Shown piece after piece: positions 31,497-40,980 of a DNA stretch of 64,000 nt. Below the pieces are notes generated by a model. That model was not told the DNA's origin and made no database searches. It worked only from the letters and a program-made list of their open reading frames with translations. The stretch is taken from NCBI GenBank assembly GCA_027021615.1, contig JALUTY010000021.1:62001-126000 (forward strand), read 5' to 3'. Position numbers and translations under genes: made by a program. Source of the stretch: a bacterium. Its GTDB lineage: Bacteria; Desulfobacterota; Deferrisomatia; Deferrisomatales; Deferrisomataceae. Numbering within the stretch: position 1 is the first letter of the stretch; every line of letters begins with the position of its first letter.

Positions 31497-31847
31497 TCAG
31501 GCCTTCTTCAACATGGGCCCCAGGGGCCGGCCGCCCAGCAGGTGGACGTGGAGATGGAACACCTCCTGTCCAGCATCCGGCCCGGTGTTGCTGATCAGCC
31601 GATAGCCGCTCCGGGCCACCCCCTCCTTCTCGGCGATCTCCCCGATCGCCCGGGCCAGGCTCGCCAGGAACGGGGCGTCCTCGGCGGTCAGGTCGGCGAA
31701 GCTCTCCCGGTGGGCCCGGGGCACGATGAGCACGTGCACCGGCGCGATGGGACGGATGTCCCGGAACGCCACCGCGTGGTCGTCCTCCCACACCTTGTCG
31801 GCCGGGATCTCCCCCGACACGATCTTGCAGAAGATGCACTCAGCCAC
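31497..31847 (-). CDS. HIT family (HinT-like) nucleotide hydrolase
   Basis: 116 aa, GTG start with GGAGGTG upstream. N-terminal CIFCKIVSGEIPA carries the zinc cysteines, and the histidine triad is EVFHLHVHLLGGR with the catalytic middle His. The family hydrolyses adenosine phosphoramidates and acyl-AMPs. Single gene between the tRNA promoter and a repeat-filled spacer. Confidence 0.93.
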   Translation of the reverse strand: MAECIFCKIVSGEIPADKVWEDDHAVAFRDIRPIAPVHVLIVPRAHRESFADLTAEDAPFLASLARAIGEIAEKEGVARSGYRLISNTGPDAGQEVFHLHVHLLGGRPLGPMLKKA

Positions 31848-31870
31848 GGGAACACCTCCTCTCTCTCGAG

Positions 31871-31902
31871 GGCTAAAAAGCTGGGAGGCTGGGACGGAGG
31901 CT
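31871..31902 (+). repeat. Period-8 tandem array (CTGGGAGG)
   Basis: Three degenerate units AGCTGGGAGGCTGGGACGG in the leader of the HIT gene. The remaining part of the 344-bp spacer (31848-32191) holds repeat pieces only. Confidence 0.6.
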
Positions 31903-31929
31903 TGAGAACCTCACTGCTTTCCAACCGTT

Positions 31930-32140
31930 CCAAGCATGACCGCGCCTCTTTGGGGTCACCTCATGGTCTCGGGGGCATGGGTTTCATTCTGGCTCCTGAA
32001 CCCCATGCCCCACCGCCGGCTCTGCCCCCCGGATCAGGCAACGTTACCTTCCCCGTTGCAGGGCCCCGCAGGGGCCTGATGGAGCTTCTAAGCATCACCA
32101 CGCCTCTCTGGCGTCACCCCACGGTCCGCGGGGGATAGGG
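31930..32140 (-). repeat. Mosaic of dispersed-repeat modules with GGCCCC hairpin copy 3
   Basis: Contains two left-flank blocks (CCGCGCCTCTTTGGGGTCAC at 31940 and CCACGCCTCTCTGGCGTCAC at 32098), each followed by GGTC plus a G-rich run as at the ends of full repeats, a short GGGCATGGGTTTC/CCCCATGCCCC pair with ATTCTGGCTCCTGA between, and the hairpin module in minus orientation at 32028-32080. Confidence 0.65.
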
Positions 32141-32191
32141 GCTGCCCGGGGAACCGGGGCGACGAACGACTTACGACGCCCGACAAACGGA

Positions 32192-32803
32192 CTACCGGTC
32201 CGAAGGCCCGAAGTCGAACCGCAGGGTGCCGTAGGGCCCGGTGAGCCACAGCACGGGGCGGACCTCGGGTCCCGGCTCGGCGGTCTTGGGGAAGATCAAG
32301 GTGTACTCCCGGGTCCAAGGGCTCACGTAGGGGTACTCGACCCGGCTCTTGTCGTTCTTGGGCAGGGCCACTACCTGCACGGGCTCCCCCCGGGACCCGT
32401 CGGGCAGCTCGAGCACGGCCCGCCACAGGGTGTCGGGCTTCTCCAGATCGTTGGTGTCCGGAGAGGGGGTGTACACCGCCACATGAAACTCCCATGCCAG
32501 CCGTACGGCCCGAAGCTCCTCGGCCCGCATCCGCTCGGTCTCGTCAGGCCCCAGACGGTAGCGCGCGGCCGTGGTGGCCACCAGGGCCTCCCGCAGGGCG
32601 GAAGAGCGCCAGGTGGCCCAGGCCTTGGCCACGGTATCGAACCCGCTGTACAGCTCCGCGCTCCGGGTATGCTCCCGGAGCTCCCGGCCGTAGGCCGTGG
32701 CCGGATCTGCGAAGTCCCGGGTCAGGAACACCCCCCGCCGGGCCGGCGCGCAGGCGGCCAGAATCACCAGTGCCGCAAGCACCGTGCCCAAACGGGCACG
32801 CAA
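32192..32803 (-). CDS. Lipoprotein of unknown function
   Basis: 203 aa from a TTG at 32803. N-terminus MRARLGTVLAALVILAACAP has a signal and lipobox (LAAC), so it is a lipoprotein. The rest (EHTRSAELYSGFDTVAKAWA, then beta-rich VYTPSPDTNDLEKPDTLWRA and EYTLIFPKTAEPGPE) is not a family I recognise, although small uncharacterised lipoproteins of this size occur in Desulfuromonads. The RBS is poor. A full 187-bp repeat ends 12 bp upstream, so its transcription must start in or beyond the repeat. Confidence 0.75.
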   Translation of the reverse strand: MRARLGTVLAALVILAACAPARRGVFLTRDFADPATAYGRELREHTRSAELYSGFDTVAKAWATWRSSALREALVATTAARYRLGPDETERMRAEELRAVRLAWEFHVAVYTPSPDTNDLEKPDTLWRAVLELPDGSRGEPVQVVALPKNDKSRVEYPYVSPWTREYTLIFPKTAEPGPEVRPVLWLTGPYGTLRFDFGPSDR

Positions 32804-32814
32804 TCTCGAGGGGC

Positions 32815-33001
32815 GGAGCAAGGGACCTGCCTCCGGCCGGCCGCGAAGCCGGGCATTGCGGTTCGCCGCGCAGGCACAGGACCGAAGAGCTGATTTCCTG
32901 ACAACTCGGTGGAATCCGAACCGTTTCGCGGTCCGAGCGTCGGAGGCGCTGCGCGGCGAACCAAAGGGCCGCGCCCGGCTCTCCGACAGGTCCCTTGCCC
33001 C
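32815..33001 (+). repeat. 187-bp dispersed palindromic repeat, copy B
   Basis: Same length as copy A and aligns with it without gaps. Starts GGAGCAAGGGACCTGCC, ends GACAGGTCCCTTGCCCC. Plus orientation, between pyrE and the lipoprotein gene. Confidence 0.85.
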
Positions 33002-33053
33002 TCCGAGCAGGGAGCGATGGAACCCGTTTATCCGCCGGGTTACCAACGAAACC

Positions 33054-33617
33054 TCAGCCCACCACGTCGGTCTTGGTGAACAGGGCCTCGAACCGGTACC
33101 CCCGGGACTCGATGGCCTGCCTTCCCCCCTCCTCGCGATCCACCAGGGCCAGAACGCCGAGCACGGCATACCCTTCCTCCTCGATCCGTTCGATCGCCCG
33201 AAGGCTCGACCCGCCGGTGGTCACCACGTCCTCCAGCACCACCACCCGCGCCCCGGGCCGCAGGTTCTTGCCCCCCTCGATCCACCGCCGGGTGCCGTGG
33301 CCCTTGGGCTCCTTGCGCACGATGAACGCCGGCACCGGGCGTCCTTCGAGCTGGGAGACCAGGCTGGTGGCGGTGGCCAGGGGGTCGGCCCCCAAGGTCA
33401 TGCCGCCCACCCCCTCCACCTCGCCGAACCCCCGGAGGCGGTCGAAGAACAGGCGGCCGATCAGGTACGCCCCCCGAGGGTGGAGTGCGGTCTGCTTACC
33501 GTCCACGTAGAAGTCGCTCTCACGGCCCGAGGCCAGCACCACCCGGCGGCGCTCGTAGCTCTTGTCGCGCACCAGGGAGAGCAGCTCCTGCCACAGGGTC
33601 TTCGTGTCTTCGTGCAT
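33054..33617 (-). CDS. pyrE: Orotate phosphoribosyltransferase
   Basis: 187 aa. Converts orotate and PRPP to OMP in pyrimidine synthesis. The PRPP loop is VVVLEDVVTTGGSSL; the N-terminal LASGRESDFYVDGKQ and the flexible-loop region IVRKEPKGHGTRRWIEG are family typical. It follows purF by 42 bp on the same strand, so both PRPP-consuming enzymes may share a transcript. Confidence 0.95.
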   Translation of the reverse strand: MHEDTKTLWQELLSLVRDKSYERRRVVLASGRESDFYVDGKQTALHPRGAYLIGRLFFDRLRGFGEVEGVGGMTLGADPLATATSLVSQLEGRPVPAFIVRKEPKGHGTRRWIEGGKNLRPGARVVVLEDVVTTGGSSLRAIERIEEEGYAVLGVLALVDREEGGRQAIESRGYRFEALFTKTDVVG

Positions 33618-33659
33618 TCCGGGTCCTTTTCTTTGGGCCGAGGCCCCAGTCTCTAGTTT

Positions 33660-35033
33660 CTAGCATTCGTCGCGGCAACTACCCACGGGGTAGGCGCCGG
33701 TGAAGCAGGCGTCGCAGAACTCGTACCCGTCTCCGTTGGTGGCTCGCCGCAGCCCCTCATGGCTCAGGTACCCCAGGGAGTCCGAGGTGAGGAACCGGTT
33801 GATCTCGTCCACAGCGTGGTTGGCCGCGATGAGCTCGGTGCGGGTGGGCGTGTCGATGCCGAAGTAGCAAGGGTAGGTGGTGGGCGGCGAGGAGATCCGC
33901 ATGTGCACCTCCCGGGCCCCGGCCTCCCGGATCATCTTCACGATCTTCTGGCTCGTGGTGCCCCGCACGATCGAATCGTCCACCACCACCACCCGCTTGC
34001 CCTGGAGCACGCCCCGCACCGCGTTGAGCTTGAGACGCACCCCGAAGTGCCGGATCGACTGCTCCGGCTCGATGAAGGTCCGGCCCACGTAGTGGTTCCG
34101 GATCAGCCCCATGCCGAACGGGATCCCCGAGGCCTCGCTGTAACCCAGGGCGGCCACGATGCCCGAGTCGGGGACCGGGATCACCACGTCGGCCTCCACC
34201 GGGTGCTCCCGGGCCAGCTCCCGGCCCAGGGCGGTGCGAACCCGGTACACCGACTGGCCGAACACCACCGAGTCGGGTCGGGCGAAATAGATGTGCTCGA
34301 ACACGCACCGACGGGGTGGCACGGGGTCGAACGACCGGAGGCTCTCCACACCCTTGGCGCTGATCATCACCAGCTCCCCCGGCTCCACCTCGCGCAGGTA
34401 CTCGCCGCCGATCAGGTCCAGCGCGCAGGTCTCCGAAGCCACCACGTAGGAGTCCTTGACCTTGCCCAGGATGAGCGGCCGGAACCCGTGGGGATCGCGA
34501 ACCGCGATGAGCCGCTTCTCGATCAGCACGAGCAGGCTGTACGCCCCTTCCACGTGTCCGAGGGCGTCCACCAGCCGGTCCACGAGCTTCTCCTTGCGAC
34601 TGCGGGCGTAGAGGTGGGCAATCACCTCGGTGTCGGAGCTGCCCCGGAAGATGCTGCCCTCCTCCTCCAGCCGGAGCCTGAGGGCCTCGGCGTTGACCAG
34701 GTTGCCGTTGTGGGCGAACGCGATCGAGCCGTGGACCGTCTCCACCACGAACGGCTGGGCGTTCTTGAGCTCGCTCGACCCGGCCGTGGAGTAGCGCACA
34801 TGCCCGATCGCGTGCACGCCCCGGAGTCGTTCGAGGGTGGGCTCGTCGAAGATGTCGTGCACCAGCCCCATGCCAAGGTGGAACCGCATGCCGTCGCCCT
34901 CGGCCACGGCAATGCCGGCGCTCTCCTGGCCCCGGTGCTGGAGGGCGTGAAGCCCCAGGTAGGTGAGGTTCGCAGCCTCGGGGTGGTTGTAGATACCGAA
35001 CACCCCGCAGTGGTCGTGCCAGTGTTTGTCCAT
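33660..35033 (-). CDS. purF: Amidophosphoribosyltransferase
   Basis: 457 aa; first step of purine synthesis (PRPP plus glutamine to phosphoribosylamine). The nucleophile Cys is in [11 protein letters not shown] near residue 9, so a short propeptide must be removed; glutaminase features [12 protein letters not shown] and SDTEVIAHL are present. The PRPP loop is [15 protein letters not shown], and C-terminal cysteines ([14 protein letters not shown]) may ligate an Fe-S cluster as in the B. subtilis type. The ATG is preceded by heptad repeats and no clear SD. Confidence 0.96.
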   Translation of the reverse strand: MDKHWHDHCGVFGIYNHPEAANLTYLGLHALQHRGQESAGIAVAEGDGMRFHLGMGLVHDIFDEPTLERLRGVHAIGHVRYSTAGSSELKNAQPFVVETVHGSIAFAHNGNLVNAEALRLRLEEEGSIFRGSSDTEVIAHLYARSRKEKLVDRLVDALGHVEGAYSLLVLIEKRLIAVRDPHGFRPLILGKVKDSYVVASETCALDLIGGEYLREVEPGELVMISAKGVESLRSFDPVPPRRCVFEHIYFARPDSVVFGQSVYRVRTALGRELAREHPVEADVVIPVPDSGIVAALGYSEASGIPFGMGLIRNHYVGRTFIEPEQSIRHFGVRLKLNAVRGVLQGKRVVVVDDSIVRGTTSQKIVKMIREAGAREVHMRISSPPTTYPCYFGIDTPTRTELIAANHAVDEINRFLTSDSLGYLSHEGLRRATNGDGYEFCDACFTGAYPVGSCRDEC

Positions 35034-35036
35034 GGG

Positions 35037-35063
35037 ATCGGTCGTTGGTCCTCGGTTGTTGGT
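35037..35063 (-). repeat. Period-7 tandem array abutting purF
   Basis: Degenerate CGGTCGT/TGGTCCT units ending 3 bp before the purF ATG. Confidence 0.6.
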
Positions 35064-35066
35064 GGT

Positions 35067-35228
35067 GGGTGGGGCTGGGGGCTCCGACGAAGCGCGACGG
35101 CCGAGCAGCTAGGGACGCCCGGCGCGAGCGGTGCGGCTGCGGCGCGTGCCCTCACGGGCCGCAGCGGACCGCGCCGAGGCGGCACCTGCGAGGCCGTTCA
35201 GCGAAGGAGGGGCCCCCAGCCCCACCCC
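35067..35228. repeat. 160-bp imperfect palindrome between purQ and purF
   Basis: GGGTGGGGCTGGGGG at 35067-35081 is matched by its exact complement near 35213-35227, and much of the interior also pairs (ACGGCC, GCAG, GGCGCG blocks on both arms). It fills most of the 228-bp purQ-purF spacer. Single copy in this window. Confidence 0.6.
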
Positions 35229-35261
35229 CTGGGATAACCGCGAAATGTCCGGAACACGGCT

Positions 35262-36074
35262 CTAGCCTCTCAAGTACTCCACGGCGTTGCGGAACAGTGC
35301 CAGGCCCTGGCCCTCCTCAGGCAGGTCTTCCCGGGTCCACCGGGGGTGGTTGGTCCGGTGGAGGAACGCCTCGGGGTGGGGCATCAGCCCGAACACCCGG
35401 CCGGTCGGGTCGCACACCCCGGCCACGGCGGCGGGGCTGCCGTTGGGGTTCCAGGGGTAGGTCTGGGTGGGGTCGCCCTGGGGGTCGGTGTACCGGAGCG
35501 CCACGAGCCCTACGGCCTCCATCTCGGCCAGCACCCGGGGCGATCCGGTCACGAACTTCCCCTCGCCGTGGCGCACCGGGTAGTACAGCCTGTCCAGGCC
35601 CCGGGTGAATACGCACGGGGTCGCCGGATCGACCCGCAGGTAGACCCACCGATCCTCGAACCGACCCGAATCGTTGTGGGTGAGGCTCGCGGTGGGCTCG
35701 CCGTACCTCTCGCCCAAGGCCGGGAGGAGGCCCAGCTTCACCAGGAGCTGGAACCCGTTGCACACGCCCAGCACCAGCCTGCCGGCCGCCACGAAGGCCA
35801 TGAGGTCGTCGAAGAACCGGTGGGTGCCGTTGTCCTGCACCCGGCCGTACCGGAACCGAACCGCCCCGGCCTTGGCCGCGCCCAGGTCGTCGCCGTCCAG
35901 GAACCCGCCGGGAAGGTTCAAGAAATCGTAGTCCGCCAGCCGCACCCGGCCGGCGAACACCTCGGCCGTGTGCACCACGGTGGCCTCGGCACCGGCCAGC
36001 CGGCACGCATGGGCCATCTCGCGCTCGCAGTTGGTGCCGTTTCCGGTCAGCACCAGGGCCTTCACCTTGGGCAT
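35262..36074 (-). CDS. purQ: Phosphoribosylformylglycinamidine synthase, glutaminase subunit
   Basis: 270 aa from ATG 36074 (GAGGT upstream). Class I glutamine amidotransferase: nucleophile in VLGVCNGFQLL, oxyanion region NLPGGFLDGDD, catalytic His/Glu in LMPHPEAFLHRTNHP. N-terminus MPKVKALVLTGNGTNCEREM is typical of the larger PurQ form that pairs with a long PurL, which is the next gene upstream. Releases ammonia for FGAM synthesis. Confidence 0.95.
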   Translation of the reverse strand: MPKVKALVLTGNGTNCEREMAHACRLAGAEATVVHTAEVFAGRVRLADYDFLNLPGGFLDGDDLGAAKAGAVRFRYGRVQDNGTHRFFDDLMAFVAAGRLVLGVCNGFQLLVKLGLLPALGERYGEPTASLTHNDSGRFEDRWVYLRVDPATPCVFTRGLDRLYYPVRHGEGKFVTGSPRVLAEMEAVGLVALRYTDPQGDPTQTYPWNPNGSPAAVAGVCDPTGRVFGLMPHPEAFLHRTNHPRWTREDLPEEGQGLALFRNAVEYLRG

Positions 36075-36105
36075 CGCGTCAAACCTCGGGGAGGGAAGCA
36101 TCGTC

Positions 36106-36160
36106 GGGCCCCTGCGGGGCCGTACAACGGGGAAGGTGACTTTCGTTGGTCCGGGGCCAT
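36106..36160 (+). repeat. GGCCCC hairpin module, copy 2
   Basis: GGGCCCCTGCGGGGCC at 36106-36121, then GTACAACGGGGAAGGTGAC and TGGTCCGGGG. It joins directly to the 187-bp repeat copy C. Confidence 0.75.
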
Positions 36161-36171
36161 TGCCGGCGCCG

Positions 36172-36356
36172 GGGGCAAGGGGCCTGCTTCCGGCCGCGCG
36201 CGAAGCCGGGCATTGAGATTCGCCGCGCAGGCACGGGGCATCAACGGTGGCTTCATGACCGACCGGCCGGCACAAACGATTTCACAGTGCGAGCGCTGGA
36301 GGCGCTGCGCGGCGAGCTAAAGAGCCGCACGCGGCTCTCCAGCAGGCCCCACGCCC
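36172..36356 (+). repeat. 187-bp dispersed palindromic repeat, copy C (185 bp)
   Basis: GGGGCAAGGGGCCTGCTTCC to GGCCCCACGCCCC. Plus orientation. A small deletion near 36258 shifts the reading frame that stays open in the other copies. Confidence 0.85.
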
Positions 36357-36395
36357 CCCGGACCGCGAGGTGATACCAACGGTTGGAAATCAGGT

Positions 36396-36433
36396 AGGTT
36401 TTCAAGCCTTCTAGCCTCCTAGCCTTCCAGCCT
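36396..36433 (-). repeat. Period-8 tandem array (AGCCTTCT)
   Basis: Minus-strand units AGGCTGGA, AGGCTAGG, AGGCTAGA and AGGCTTGA, just downstream of purL. Confidence 0.7.
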
Positions 36434-36444
36434 TCACACGGAAG

Positions 36445-39441
36445 TCATCCCAGGGCGGCCAGGGGGGCCTGCCAGGCTCGCTTGAGCTCGTCGATCCGGG
36501 CGTTCACCACCGGCCGGCCGTCGATCCCGTGCAGCACCAGCACCGGGTCGGCCGTCACCGTGCCCGCCGGAGCGAACGCGGTGCCGGCCAGCGCCTCCTC
36601 GAACGCCCCGGCGTGCTCGGGCCGCACCGTGACCACGAACCGGCCAGGCGACTCGCTGAACAGCAGCTCGTCGTCCCGCCCCACCCGATCCATGGCTACG
36701 CCGGACAGGTCGGCCTCGATCCCGAGCCCCCCGGAGAACGCCGTCTCCGCCAGGGCCACGGCCAGCCCGCCGTCCGAGCAGTCGTGGCACGAGGCCACCC
36801 AGCCGCGGCGGATGGCGTTCTCCAGGCCCCGGTACAGGGGCAGGGTCTCCTCGGGCCGGACCCGGGGCACCCGGTTCCCCACGAACCCGCGGGCGGCCCA
36901 GTACTCCGACCCCCCCAGCTCGGGCCGGGTGATCCCCAGCACGTACACCCGGTCACCGGGCCGCTTGGCGTCCATGGTGACGCAGCGGCGCACGTCCTCG
37001 ATCCGGCCGATCACGCTCACGAGCAGGGTCGGGGGGATGGAGATCTTGAGATCCCCGTGCACGTAGTCGTTCTTCATGGAGTCCTTGCCCGAGATGAGCG
37101 GGATGCCGTAGGCCACCGTGAGGTCGTACAGGGCCTCGTTGGCCCGGACCAGCTGGGCCAGCTTGTACTCCCCGTCGGGGTTCTTCTCGCTCGCCACCGG
37201 GTCGCACCAGCAGAAGTTGTCGAGGGCCGCCAGGTGGTCCAGGCTCGCCCCCACGCACAGGGCGTTTCGCACGGCCTCGTCCACCGCGGCCGCGGCCATG
37301 GCGTAGGTGTCGATGTCGCTGTACCGGGGCACGATCCCGTTGGCCGTGACCACCCCCTCGAAACTCTCGAGCACCGGACGCACGACCGCGGCGTCCGAGG
37401 GGCCGTCGTTCACCACCCCCACGAACGGCTTCACCACGCTGCCGCCCTGGACCTCGTGGTCGTACTTGCGGACGATCGACTCCTTGGAGCAGACGTTCAG
37501 CCGACCCAGCAGCCCCGTGAGCTCGGCCGTGAGGTCGCCGGGGCAGGGGAACGTGGGCTCGGGGTGCACCGGCTTCTCCCAGCGGGCCCGAAGCCGCATC
37601 TCGGGCAGGCCTTCGTGCAGGAACCCGAGGGGCAGGTACGCCACGGTGCGGCCGTCGTGGAGCACGTGGAACGCGCCCTCGTCGGTGAACTCCCCCAGGT
37701 CCGTGGCCTCCACCCGCATCTCCCGTGCCAGGCCCAGGAACGCCTCCAGGTTCTCGGGGGGCACGGCCAGGGTCATCCGCTCCTGGGACTCGGACACCAG
37801 GATCTCCCAGGGGTCCAGGCCGGGGTACTTCAACGGGGCCCGCCCCAGGTCCAGCCGGGCGCCGCCCGACTGCTCGGCCATCTCCCCCACGCTGGAGGAC
37901 AGCCCCCCGGCCCCGTTGTCGGTGATCGAGCTGTACAGGCCCCGGTCCCGGGCGATCTGCAGGAAGTCGTAGAGCCGCCTCTGGGTGATCGGGTCGCCCA
38001 GCTGGACGGCGGTGGCCGGGCTGCCCTCGTGGAGCTCCTCGGACGAGAACGTGGCGCCGTGGATGCCGTCCTTGCCGATGCGGCCCCCCACCATCACGAT
38101 GCGGTCCCCCGGCCGGGCGGCCTTCTCGTGGCCGGGCCGGCCGGCCACCTCCCGGGGGATCAGGCCGGCGGTGCCGCAGTACACCAGGGGCTTGCCCAGG
38201 TACCGGTCGTCGAACACCACGCACCCGTTCACGGTGGGGATCCCGCTCTTGTTGCCGCCGTGCTCCACCCCTCGCACCACGCCCTCGTAGATGCGCCGGG
38301 GGTGCAGGAGCCGAGGGGGCAGCTCGCCCTCGAGGAACGGGTCGGCGAAGCAGAAGGTGTCCACGTTGAAGATGAGCCGGGCCCCCATGCCGGTGCCCAT
38401 GGGGTCACGGTTCACCCCCACGATGCCGGTGAGCGCCCCGCCGTAGGGGTCGAGGGCCGAGGGCGAGTTGTGGGTCTCGACCTTGAAACACAGGCTCCAG
38501 TCCTGGTTGAACGCGATCACCCCCGCGTTGTCCTTGAACACCGACAGGCAGAAGTCCCGGTCCCCCTTGCCCCGGCGCACCCGCTCCGTGGCCCCCACGA
38601 TGTAGGTCTTGAACAGGCTCCGGATGGTCCGGCGGGTGCCGGTCTCGTCGTGGTACTCGATGGTGGCGTTGAAGATCTTGTGCTTGCAGTGCTCCGACCA
38701 GGTCTGGGCCAAACACTCCAGCTCCACGTCGGTGGGCCCGGCCGGCAACCCCAGTTCCTTCCGGAGGCGGCGGACCGCCGGGTCGCGGTAGTGGTCGCGG
38801 ATCGCCCGCATCTCGTCCAGGGTCAGGGCCAGCAGCCGCTGCCGGGACATGGCCAGCAGCGCCTCGTCCGGGATCTCCAGATCCACGGCCCCGACCCGCC
38901 CCCCGCCGCCGCCCCGCACCCGCGGCACCTCGGCGGGGAACCCGCCGGCCCGTGCGAACTCCTCCGCCGAGAGCACCCGCCACCGGTGGATCAGCTCGTT
39001 GGCCAGGAGATCGCGGGCCAGCCGCTCCACCTGGTCCCGGGTCAGCACCTCGCCCCGGATCAGGTACTGGACCGCGGTATACACCTGACAGTCGTGGGGG
39101 AACTCGCGGCCGAGGCGCATCTCCACCGCCTCCTTGGCCGTGCGGCCCACGTTGTCGGTAACGCCCGGGAGGAACCCCACCTCCACGGCCCAGTGGAACC
39201 CCGGGAACCCCCGGGGGCCGTAGGGCTCACCCAGGGTCCACTCCTGGATCACGGGGTCCACCAGGGCGTCGCCCACGGCGGCGAGGTCGTCGTCCCCCAG
39301 CCCCAGGTCCAGGGTGTACACGTCCAGGGTGCGGACCTCCTCCACGGGCAGGTGCAGGAACTCCCGCACCTCCCGCGCCACCCCCTCTCCCCGGGGATCC
39401 CGGAACTCGGGCCGGATCCCCACTTCCACTCGATGCGCCAT
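36445..39441 (-). CDS. purL: Phosphoribosylformylglycinamidine synthase, long PurL
   Basis: 998 aa from ATG 39441, longer than the usual 730-aa small PurL because about 200 N-terminal residues form PurS-like domains (VEVGIRPEFRDPRG, VRTLDVYTLDLGL), so no separate purS is needed. Catalytic signature AQTWSEHCKHKIFNATI; ATP/FGAR segments GNKSGIPTVNG and VLVSESQERMTLAV; C-terminal half ISGKDSMKND. Partner PurQ is the next gene. The SD (GGAG) about 9 nt before the ATG lies in a heptad repeat. Confidence 0.96.
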   Translation of the reverse strand: MAHRVEVGIRPEFRDPRGEGVAREVREFLHLPVEEVRTLDVYTLDLGLGDDDLAAVGDALVDPVIQEWTLGEPYGPRGFPGFHWAVEVGFLPGVTDNVGRTAKEAVEMRLGREFPHDCQVYTAVQYLIRGEVLTRDQVERLARDLLANELIHRWRVLSAEEFARAGGFPAEVPRVRGGGGGRVGAVDLEIPDEALLAMSRQRLLALTLDEMRAIRDHYRDPAVRRLRKELGLPAGPTDVELECLAQTWSEHCKHKIFNATIEYHDETGTRRTIRSLFKTYIVGATERVRRGKGDRDFCLSVFKDNAGVIAFNQDWSLCFKVETHNSPSALDPYGGALTGIVGVNRDPMGTGMGARLIFNVDTFCFADPFLEGELPPRLLHPRRIYEGVVRGVEHGGNKSGIPTVNGCVVFDDRYLGKPLVYCGTAGLIPREVAGRPGHEKAARPGDRIVMVGGRIGKDGIHGATFSSEELHEGSPATAVQLGDPITQRRLYDFLQIARDRGLYSSITDNGAGGLSSSVGEMAEQSGGARLDLGRAPLKYPGLDPWEILVSESQERMTLAVPPENLEAFLGLAREMRVEATDLGEFTDEGAFHVLHDGRTVAYLPLGFLHEGLPEMRLRARWEKPVHPEPTFPCPGDLTAELTGLLGRLNVCSKESIVRKYDHEVQGGSVVKPFVGVVNDGPSDAAVVRPVLESFEGVVTANGIVPRYSDIDTYAMAAAAVDEAVRNALCVGASLDHLAALDNFCWCDPVASEKNPDGEYKLAQLVRANEALYDLTVAYGIPLISGKDSMKNDYVHGDLKISIPPTLLVSVIGRIEDVRRCVTMDAKRPGDRVYVLGITRPELGGSEYWAARGFVGNRVPRVRPEETLPLYRGLENAIRRGWVASCHDCSDGGLAVALAETAFSGGLGIEADLSGVAMDRVGRDDELLFSESPGRFVVTVRPEHAGAFEEALAGTAFAPAGTVTADPVLVLHGIDGRPVVNARIDELKRAWQAPLAALG

Positions 39442-39442
39442 T

Positions 39443-39503
39443 GAATCGGTCTCCGGTCGTCGGTCTCCGGTCGTCGGTCTGGGGCCTTCGGCCCGCTGGA
39501 AAG

Positions 39504-39507
<4 letters not shown>
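39443..39507 (-). repeat. Heptad array plus hairpin cassette between purB and purL
   Basis: Plus strand: CGGTCTC CGGTCGT units four times, then GGGGCCTTCGGCCCGCTGG and AAAGCTA. The CTA (39504-39506) is the complement of the purB TAG stop, so purB ends inside the cassette. Confidence 0.8.
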
Positions 39508-40808
<1,301 letters not shown>

Positions 40809-40815
40809 GGGGGGA

Positions 40816-40980
40816 ACTCCGGTCTACGGTCTACGGTCTACGGTCCACGGTCGTCGGTCTACGGTCGTCGGTCTGGGGGCCTTCGGCCCGCTGGAAAGCT
40901 AGGAGGCTGGGAGGCAAGCCCCCAAAACCCCAGTTTCTAGTTTCTAGTCTCTAGTCTCTGGTCTCTAGTCTCTAGCCTCT
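40816..40980 (-). repeat. Longest composite tandem array: heptads, hairpin, octads, heptads
   Basis: Plus strand: about seven units of CGGTCTA/CGGTCGT (40822-40874), GGGGGCCTTCGGCCCGCTGG, AAAGCTAGGAGGCTGGGAGG, then about six units of TCTAGTT/TCTAGTC (40930-40979). It fills the spacer between the MBL hydrolase and purB and reaches the stop codon of the former. Confidence 0.9.
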
